Program-made: the position numbers and the translations under genes | Notes under the pieces: generated by a model | Databases searched by the model: none | Told to the model about the DNA's origin: nothing | The model's input: only the letters and a program-made list of their open reading frames with translations | From: QWPN01 sp044360305 | Lineage (GTDB): Bacteria; Planctomycetota; Planctomycetia; Pirellulales; UBA1268 | Length of the DNA: 5,248 nucleotides | Assembly (NCBI GenBank): GCA_044360305.1 | Contig: JBIKKQ010000214.1 | Coordinates: 1-5,248, forward strand | Direction: 5' to 3' | In this document: in pieces, positions 1 through 5,248 of the stretch | How positions within the stretch are numbered: position 1 is the stretch's first letter | Layout of the letters: each line of letters begins with the position of its first letter

Positions 1-1350
1 GACGTGAAGCTCGACTTCCAGCCGCTGGCCGCGCTGCCGGCCCGGACCGCGGCCGACCACCCGCTGCGCGTCGCCGCCGACGAGTTCGCCAAATATCTCG
101 TCGGCATCGAGGTCGAGCGGAAGTACAAGCCCGAGACGCTGCCGCGCGTCTCGTGGGAGGAGTACCGGGCCACGGTCGGCGACTGGGACAAGCTGCCCAA
201 GGAGCAGCGCGGGCGGAAGTTCGCCGACTATCTGAATTTCGCCCGGGCGATGGAGGTCAACCAGCTCCTGCGCCGCCCGGCCGGGCCGTTCTCCGGCGTG
301 GTCATCTCCCCCGACGGCTTCGTGCTCACCAGCCTGTTCAATGTCGGCGCCGACAACGCGGTGATCAGCAAGAAGACCGGTGCCCCGCGGGAGTTCGCCG
401 TCGGCGCGCCTATCGAGAAGCTCCTGGGAGATCCGGAGGGGGGCGTGGACCGGCGTGACAACGCGGTCACCAAGACGACGGTCGTGCTCGCCGACGGCAC
501 CCGGCACGAGGCCACGCTCCGGGCCCGGCACGAGCCGCTGGGAATCGCCCTTCTGAAGATCGAGGCCGACGATCTCCCGTGGCTCGACCTCGCCGGCGCC
601 ACGGTCTCGCCGCAGCTCGGCGATGCCGTTGGGATCATCGGCCTCGTCCCCGGCGAGAAGCCCGGCTACACGCTCAACTCCGGGATCATCAGCGCGCCGG
701 CGCGGCAGCGCGGGTTCCTGTTCCAGACCGACGCGCTGTTGAACTACGGCAACTCCGGCGGCCCGGCCTTCGACCGCGCCGGCAACTTCCTCGGCCTGGC
801 GGCCTCGCCGATCGAGCCCGACACGCTGCTCGGCCAGCTCGTGCCGCCGCAGCAGTTGATGCGTTGGACGCGGGCGCCGAACTCGGGCGTCGGCATGGTG
901 TCCCGCGGCGACCGGATTCGCGATGCGCTGGAGGGGCTGAAGGCGGGCAAATCGGTGCAGCGGATCCCGGGGCCGCTGTTGGGCGTCGAACCTGACCAGT
1001 CGAAGGCCTTCACCGACAACGTGGTGCTTGGCGGGGTCGCCGGCGGCACTCCGGCGGAGAAGGCAGGCCTGAAGCGCGGCGACGTGATCCTCGAGTTCAA
1101 CGGCGAGGAACTGCACAGCTTCGCGGCCTTGCAGGAGCGGATTTCGGGCTGCAAGCCGGGCGAGGCGGTGCAGCTCAAGATCCAGCGCCGCGGGGGTGGG
1201 CCGCGACTGGTGATCAAGGGCCGCGATGTGGAGACGCTCGACGACCTGCAGAAACTCAAGAAGGAGCTCAAGCCCGGGGAGACGTTCGAGGGCGTGCTCT
1301 CGACGGACGAGGCCCGGGAAGTCACCGTCGTGCTGGGAGAAAGTCGATGA
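1..1350 (+). CDS. HtrA-like trypsin/PDZ protein with degenerate catalytic triad (5' partial)
   Basis: The frame is open to the left edge. A GTG at 4 could start a 448-residue product, but there is no signal peptide and the protein begins with a charged helical stretch, so the true start is probably upstream. Residues below count from that GTG. Residues 1-95 are unassigned. A trypsin-like HtrA fold spans about 96-290: GVVISPDG strand, LTSLFNV, IALLKIE, then GNSGGP with Ser251. Aligned to the neighbour's LTNNHV and GDLAAL, the catalytic His is Phe112 and the Asp is Gly180; only the Ser motif survives. The gap between these positions is 68 residues against 30 next door. A PDZ domain covers about 324-397 (GTPAEKAGLKRGDVILEFNG). 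Residues 404-446 resemble the back half of another PDZ. Stop at 1348-1350 overlaps the next start. A non-proteolytic, peptide-binding or regulatory role is inferred; residual activity is not excluded. Confidence 0.88.
   Translation, partial: DVKLDFQPLAALPARTAADHPLRVAADEFAKYLVGIEVERKYKPETLPRVSWEEYRATVGDWDKLPKEQRGRKFADYLNFARAMEVNQLLRRPAGPFSGVVISPDGFVLTSLFNVGADNAVISKKTGAPREFAVGAPIEKLLGDPEGGVDRRDNAVTKTTVVLADGTRHEATLRARHEPLGIALLKIEADDLPWLDLAGATVSPQLGDAVGIIGLVPGEKPGYTLNSGIISAPARQRGFLFQTDALLNYGNSGGPAFDRAGNFLGLAASPIEPDTLLGQLVPPQQLMRWTRAPNSGVGMVSRGDRIRDALEGLKAGKSVQRIPGPLLGVEPDQSKAFTDNVVLGGVAGGTPAEKAGLKRGDVILEFNGEELHSFAALQERISGCKPGEAVQLKIQRRGGGPRLVIKGRDVETLDDLQKLKKELKPGETFEGVLSTDEAREVTVVLGESR
1335..1340 (+). 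promoter_or_regulatory. Ribosome-binding site for the second protease gene
   Basis: GGGAGA lies inside the end of the upstream gene, with six bases between it and the ATG at 1347. It supports that start and, with the ATGA overlap, suggests translational coupling of the two protease genes. Confidence 0.6.
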
Positions 1351-2591
1351 CCAGAGGCAGATACCTGTTCGCTGCGGGCGCCGTGCTGCTGGCGGCGCTC
1401 GGCGGCGCAGCCGTGCGGGCCGACCAGGCCACCGACCTCGTGCCGCTGTGCGTGAAGGTCAAGCCGGCCTATGTGTTCATCGCCGGCGGCAGCGGCGTCG
1501 TCATCAGCCCCGACGGGCTGATGCTCACCAACAACCACGTCATCCAGGGGCGGCGGACGTTCGACGTCCGGCTCGGCGACGGCAGTTCGTTCAAGGCCAA
1601 ACTCCTCGGCACCGACCCGCACGGCGACCTCGCCGCCCTCCGACTGGAGCTCAAGGAGGGGCAGACCGTCCCGCACCTGCCGCTCGGCGATTCCGACGCG
1701 CTGGCGATCGGCGACGAGACGATCGCCGTCGGCAATCCGTTCGGTCTCGGCGTGATCGACCAGTCGCCGACGTTCACGGCGGGGATCGTCTCGGCGGTGC
1801 ACCACGTCCAGGGGAGCTACACCGAGTGCATCGTGACCGACACGGAGGTCAATCCCGGCAACTCCGGCGGGCCGCTGATCACCATGAACGGCGATGTGGT
1901 GGGGATCAACGGCCAGATCGCCACCCGGTTCGGGCTGCGGTCGAACACCGGTCTCGGCTTCGCCATCAGTGCCAAGCAGGCGAAGCTCTGGCTGCCCCGG
2001 TTCCTTGAGGCCGGGGGGGGCGAGGTGAAGCACGGCCGGATTCCCGGCCTCGCCTTCGAGGAGAAGCAGGAGGGAACGGCGGTCCGGGTCCTCATCAGGG
2101 ACGTGGCCGACGGCTCGGCCGCCGCGACCGCCGGGTTCCGGCCGGGGGACGTCGTGGTCGGCCTCGACGACGCCCCGATCCCGAGCCTCGTCCGGCTGGC
2201 CTCGGTCATCGGCATGTATCCCGAGGGGCACGAGGTGAAGGTGGCCGTGAAACGTGGCGGCGAACAGCTTCAGCTTCCGGCCCGGCTGGTCGCCCCCAAG
2301 CGGTGCGCGATCGGCGCCAACTTCGAGCGTCCCCGGGGGGACGACCTCGACGTTGTCGTCTCCAACGTCGAGGAGGGCACGCCGGCCGCGACCGCGGGCC
2401 TCAAGGAGGGGGACCAGGTGCTGGAGATCAACGGGCAGCGGATCCAGTTGCGAAACAAGAACGAGTTCAAGGCCTTCGACCGGATGCTGCGCATGGGCTT
2501 CAACGAGGGGGACGTCCTCGCCGTCAAGGTGCGGCGCAGCGAGGAAGGCAAGGACGCCGTCGAACTCGACCTCCGGCTGATCGGCAAGTGA
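1347..2591 (+). CDS. Secreted HtrA/Deg-type serine protease with two PDZ domains
   Basis: A complete 414-residue protein. The N-terminus is a Sec signal peptide: basic MTRGR, a hydrophobic run at 6-22 and likely cleavage after VRA (residue 25). This places it in the periplasm or cell envelope. The trypsin-like domain covers about 38-215 and has a full triad: His64 in LTNNHV, Asp94 in HGDLAAL, Ser173 in NPGNSGGP. The His-Asp distance of 30 residues matches DegP. Two PDZ domains follow, about 233-315 (GSAAATAGFRPGDVVVGLDD) and 322-412 (GTPAATAGLKEGDQVLEING). HtrA proteases degrade or sense misfolded envelope proteins, with PDZ domains binding exposed C-termini; that role is inferred here. The ATG overlaps the previous stop by four bases and has a GGGAGA site, so the start is well supported. 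An eight-G run at 2013-2020 sits in the linker before PDZ1. It could be DegQ-, DegS- or DegP-like; two PDZ domains argue against DegS, but the exact orthologue cannot be fixed. Confidence 0.95.
   Translation: MTRGRYLFAAGAVLLAALGGAAVRADQATDLVPLCVKVKPAYVFIAGGSGVVISPDGLMLTNNHVIQGRRTFDVRLGDGSSFKAKLLGTDPHGDLAALRLELKEGQTVPHLPLGDSDALAIGDETIAVGNPFGLGVIDQSPTFTAGIVSAVHHVQGSYTECIVTDTEVNPGNSGGPLITMNGDVVGINGQIATRFGLRSNTGLGFAISAKQAKLWLPRFLEAGGGEVKHGRIPGLAFEEKQEGTAVRVLIRDVADGSAAATAGFRPGDVVVGLDDAPIPSLVRLASVIGMYPEGHEVKVAVKRGGEQLQLPARLVAPKRCAIGANFERPRGDDLDVVVSNVEEGTPAATAGLKEGDQVLEINGQRIQLRNKNEFKAFDRMLRMGFNEGDVLAVKVRRSEEGKDAVELDLRLIGK
2013..2020 (+). repeat. Homopolymeric G8 tract in protease-PDZ linker
   Basis: Eight consecutive G encode Gly223-Gly225 between the protease domain and the first PDZ domain of the second protease. 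It is the longest G run I noticed in the window. Loss of one G would bring the TGA at 2026-2028 into frame. It may be a slippage site, a sequencing-error hotspot or simply a glycine linker in GC-rich DNA. Confidence 0.6.
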
Positions 2592-2612
2592 CCGGGACTG
2601 ACCGCGGGTGGA

Positions 2613-2631
2613 TCGGCGCCGAATTTCGGCG
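2613..2631. repeat. Nested palindromes in the protease/dehydrogenase gap
   Basis: TCGGCGCCGA (2613-2622) is a perfect 10-base palindrome. CGCCGAATTTCGGCG (2617-2631) is a second inverted repeat, with 7-base arms around a central T. They share CGCCGA, so as RNA the two pairings exclude each other. No T tract follows, so this is a poor intrinsic terminator. It could be an operator, a weak RNA hairpin near the next start codon, or chance in GC-rich sequence. The rest of the 52-base gap shows no -35/-10 pair. Confidence 0.35.
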
Positions 2632-2643
2632 ATGATGGGGGCG

Positions 2644-5248
2644 ATGACCGCCAGCACAGCCATGCCCGTCCCCGGCTCCCTGCCCGACCGCCTGCGGGCG
2701 CTCGCCGGCCGGCTGTCGGGCGAACTGCGGTGGGACGACGTCGCCCGGACGATCTACGCGACCGACGCCTCCGAGTACCAGGAGCGGCCGCTGGCGGTGG
2801 CCTTGCCCGCCACTGACGGCGACGTGCAGGAACTGATCCGGTTCGCGGCGGCCGAGCGGGTCGGCCTGATCCCCCGGGCCGCCGGGACGTCGCTGGCCGG
2901 GCAGGTGGTCGGTGCGGGGATCGTCGTCGATGCCGGCCGGCGGATGAACCAGATCCTGTCGGTCGATATCGCCGCCCGCCGCGTCCGCGTCCAGCCCGGC
3001 GTCGTCCGCAACGAGCTCAACCGGTTCCTCGCCCCCCACGGGCTGTACTTCGGCCCGGAGACCTCGACGGCCTCGTGGGCGATGATCGGCGGGATGGTGG
3101 GGAACAACTCCTGCGGGTCGAACTCGATCGCCTACGGCTCGACCCGCGATCACCTCGTCGCGGCCCGCGGCTTTCTCGCCGACGGGTCGCCGGTGACCTT
3201 CGGACCGCTCTCGACGGCGGAATTCTTCGCCAAGGCCGCCGGCCCCGACACGCTCGAGACCCGCATCTACCGCGAGATCGCCGGGCTGCTCGGCGACGCG
3301 GACACGCGGCGGCTGATCCGCGATTCCTTTCCCCGGCCCGAGGTGACCCGGCGCAACACCGGCTACGCCCTCGACGCGCTGCTCGACGCCGGCTGCTTCG
3401 ATCCGGCGAGCGACCGGCCGTTCAATTTCTGCCGGCTGATCGCCGGTTCCGAGGGGACGCTGTTCTTCGGCGTCGAGTTCGAGCTCGGTCTGATCCCGCT
3501 GCCGCCGCCGGGTGGCCTGCTCGTCGTCCACTGCCGGAGCGTGGACGAGGCGCTGCGGGCCACGCTCGTCGCCATGCGGCACCGGCGCGACCCGGCGACG
3601 CCGCCGCATCAGGGCTCCGTGGCCGAGCTGACCGGCTGCGAGCTGATCGACGACAAGATCCTCGCCTGCACCCGCGACAACCCGGAGCAGGCCCGCAACC
3701 GCTCGTTCGTCGTCGGCGACCCGGCCGCGATCCTCGTCATCGAGGTCAAGCACGCGTCGCGGGAGGCGGTGACGGCACAGCTCGCCCGGATCGAGGACGA
3801 GCTCCGCGCCGCCGGCCTCGGCTACGCCTGGCCGGTGCTGTTCGGGCCCGATGGCGACAAGGTGTGGGAGCTGCGCCGGGCCGGGCAGGGGCTCGTCAAC
3901 AACATCCCCGGCGACGCCAAGCCGCGCGAGATCGTCGAGGACACGGCGGTGGCCGTCGAGGACCTGCCCGCCTACATCGCCGAGTTCGACCGGCTGCTGG
4001 CCGAGAAGTACGGCATCGACTGCATCCACTACGCCCATGCCGGCGCGGGGGAACTGCACCTCCGGCCGCTGTTCGACCTGCGGTCGGAGGCCGGCCTGCG
4101 GATGTTTCGCGACGTCGCCACCGACGTGGCCGCGCTGGTGAAGAAATACCGGGGCAGCCTCAGCGGCGAGCACGGCGACGGCCGGCTGCGCGGCGAGTTC
4201 ATCCGCACGATGGTCGGGCCCGAGTGCTATCGGCTCCTCGAGCGGGTGAAACAGGTCTTCGACCCGCAGGGCATCCTCAATCCTGGCAAGATCGTGGCCA
4301 CGCCGCCGATGGACGCGGCGCTGCGGATTCTGCCCGGCGTGCCCGCCCCCGAGCCGGAGACGGTGTTCGACTTTTCGGCCACCCAGGGCGTGCTCCGCGC
4401 CGCCGAGAAGTGCACCGGCGTCGGCCAGTGCCGCCGGTCGCACCTCATGGGGGGCACGATGTGCCCCAGCTACATGGCGACCCGGGACGAGGAGCACACG
4501 ACGCGGGCCCGGGCCAACGTCCTCCGCCAGGCGCTCGCCGGCGGCCGGGCCGATCCGTGGAGCGATCCGGCCCTGGCGGACGTCATGGACCTCTGCCTGT
4601 CGTGCAAGGCCTGCAAGTCGGAGTGTCCCTCGAACGTGGACATGGCCCGGCTCAAGGCGGAGTGGGAGCAGCACTGGCACGACGCCCACGGCGTGCCGCT
4701 CCGCAGCCGGCTGATCGCCGGTTCGGCCGCCGCCATGCGCCGCGTCGTCGGCATCTCATCCCTCTACAACCTCGCCGTCACGGCTCCCGGCATCTCCCGG
4801 CTCGTGAAACGGCTGCTGGGCTTCGCCCCGGGGCGGTCGCTCCCCCGGCTGCACGGCACGACGCTGCGCCGCTGGTGGCGGCGCCGCGGCGGATCGCGGC
4901 CGGGCCGGCTCGGCCGCGTGCACCTGTTCGGCGACGAATTCACCGACCTGCTCGACGTGCCGCTCGGCATCCGCACGGTCGAATTGCTCGAGGCGCTGGG
5001 CTACGAGGTGGTCTGGCCCGAGCACGGCGACAGCGGCCGGGCGCAGATCTCGAAGGGGCTCGTGCGCGAAGCCCGGGACCTGGCGGCGCGGAACGTGGAA
5101 CTGCTCGAGCCCGTCGTGACCGACGAGGCGCCGCTGGTGGGCATCGAGCCCTCGGCGATCCTCGGGTTTCGCGACGAGTATCCGGATCTCGTGCCCCGGC
5201 CGCTCGCGGCCGCGGCCCGCCGGCTCGCCGGTCAAACGCTGCTCATCG
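2644..5248 (+). CDS. FAD- and (Fe-S)-binding D-2-hydroxyacid dehydrogenase-like protein (3' partial)
   Basis: The frame is open for 868 codons to the right edge without a stop. Related fusion proteins are usually about 950-1020 residues, so the last tenth or so is missing. Residues 40-280 form an FAD-binding type 4 (PCMH) domain: PRAAGTSLAGQ at 77-87, IGGMVGNNSCGSNS at 148-161, IAGSEGTL at 266-273. An FAD-linked oxidase C-terminal domain follows to about 551: HYAHAGAGELHLRP at 462-475, SGEHGDGRLRG at 507-517, FDPQGILNPGKIV at 539-551. Iron-sulfur motifs are C590-x5-C596-x10-C607-P and CLSCKACKSECP at 651-662. A CCG-type domain begins near 918 bases before the edge region, at about residue 758, but lacks the CC pair. 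The family oxidises D-lactate, D-2-hydroxyglutarate or related acids and passes electrons via Fe-S centres, probably to the respiratory chain; the substrate cannot be read here. ATGs at 2632, 2635 and 2662 and a GTG at 2608 are alternative in-frame starts, none with a clear Shine-Dalgarno site; an in-frame TGA at 2599 limits extension. Confidence 0.93.
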   Translation, partial: MTASTAMPVPGSLPDRLRALAGRLSGELRWDDVARTIYATDASEYQERPLAVALPATDGDVQELIRFAAAERVGLIPRAAGTSLAGQVVGAGIVVDAGRRMNQILSVDIAARRVRVQPGVVRNELNRFLAPHGLYFGPETSTASWAMIGGMVGNNSCGSNSIAYGSTRDHLVAARGFLADGSPVTFGPLSTAEFFAKAAGPDTLETRIYREIAGLLGDADTRRLIRDSFPRPEVTRRNTGYALDALLDAGCFDPASDRPFNFCRLIAGSEGTLFFGVEFELGLIPLPPPGGLLVVHCRSVDEALRATLVAMRHRRDPATPPHQGSVAELTGCELIDDKILACTRDNPEQARNRSFVVGDPAAILVIEVKHASREAVTAQLARIEDELRAAGLGYAWPVLFGPDGDKVWELRRAGQGLVNNIPGDAKPREIVEDTAVAVEDLPAYIAEFDRLLAEKYGIDCIHYAHAGAGELHLRPLFDLRSEAGLRMFRDVATDVAALVKKYRGSLSGEHGDGRLRGEFIRTMVGPECYRLLERVKQVFDPQGILNPGKIVATPPMDAALRILPGVPAPEPETVFDFSATQGVLRAAEKCTGVGQCRRSHLMGGTMCPSYMATRDEEHTTRARANVLRQALAGGRADPWSDPALADVMDLCLSCKACKSECPSNVDMARLKAEWEQHWHDAHGVPLRSRLIAGSAAAMRRVVGISSLYNLAVTAPGISRLVKRLLGFAPGRSLPRLHGTTLRRWWRRRGGSRPGRLGRVHLFGDEFTDLLDVPLGIRTVELLEALGYEVVWPEHGDSGRAQISKGLVREARDLAARNVELLEPVVTDEAPLVGIEPSAILGFRDEYPDLVPRPLAAAARRLAGQTLLI

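Noticed and set aside
1..1350. First protease gene as a decaying pseudogene
   Set aside because: The frame is open throughout, the PDZ and GNSGGP motifs are intact, codon use matches the neighbours and the stop is neatly coupled to the next gene, so a maintained non-catalytic protein is more likely.
2592..2643. Possible intrinsic terminator after the protease operon
   Set aside because: The palindromes there are short and are not followed by a T run, so transcription may well continue into the dehydrogenase gene.
744..2663. Long open frame on the minus strand (639 codons)
   Set aside because: It lies antisense to both protease genes, which have clear domains and catalytic motifs. Its product is rich in Arg, Gly, Pro, Asp and His with no recognisable domain, as expected for a shadow frame in GC-rich DNA.
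2524..4689. Long open frame on the minus strand (721 codons)
   Set aside because: It is antisense to the well-supported FAD/Fe-S dehydrogenase and has shadow-like composition. No motif or ribosome-binding site supports it.
4756..5235. Minus-strand open frame of 159 codons
   Set aside because: It overlaps the C-terminal part of the dehydrogenase, whose plus-strand translation continues with conserved CCG-domain-like sequence.

Overview
The window is GC-rich, by eye roughly two thirds or more G+C, and almost wholly coding on the plus strand. It holds three genes in the same direction. Two are cut by the window edges. There are no tRNA, rRNA, mobile-element or CRISPR signals. Tandem secreted trypsin/PDZ (HtrA-type) proteases, high GC, weak ribosome-binding sites and a fused FAD/Fe-S dehydrogenase would suit a Planctomycetota genome (Pirellulales-like). 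This is inference from gene content, not a marker-gene assignment.

Left part (1-2591): two HtrA-family genes overlap by four bases (ATGA), so they are probably one translationally coupled operon that starts upstream of the window. The first (1-1350, 5' end missing) keeps the serine motif GNSGGP. At the catalytic His position it has Phe, and at the Asp position it has Gly. It also has a long extra loop and ends in what looks like half of a second PDZ domain. It reads as a pseudoprotease or a substrate/peptide-binding paralogue. The second (1347-2591) is complete. It has a signal peptide, an intact His64/Asp94/Ser173 triad and two PDZ domains, so it should be an active envelope protease. A run of eight G lies exactly in the linker between its protease and PDZ parts.

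Junction (2592-2643): 52 bases with nested palindromes built on TCGGCG/CGCCGA, and no recognisable promoter or U-tract terminator.

Right part (2644-5248): the first 868 codons of a large FAD- and Fe-S-binding oxidoreductase of the D-lactate / D-2-hydroxyglutarate dehydrogenase (GlcD/YdiJ-like) group. It has an FAD-binding domain, an FAD-oxidase C-terminal domain, a two-motif ferredoxin region and the beginning of a cysteine-rich (CCG-type) domain in which the usual cysteines are replaced. It runs off the right edge. Nothing in the sequence links it functionally to the protease pair beyond shared direction and a short gap.

The most notable item is the degenerate/active protease pair. I see no evidence for a wholly new system.
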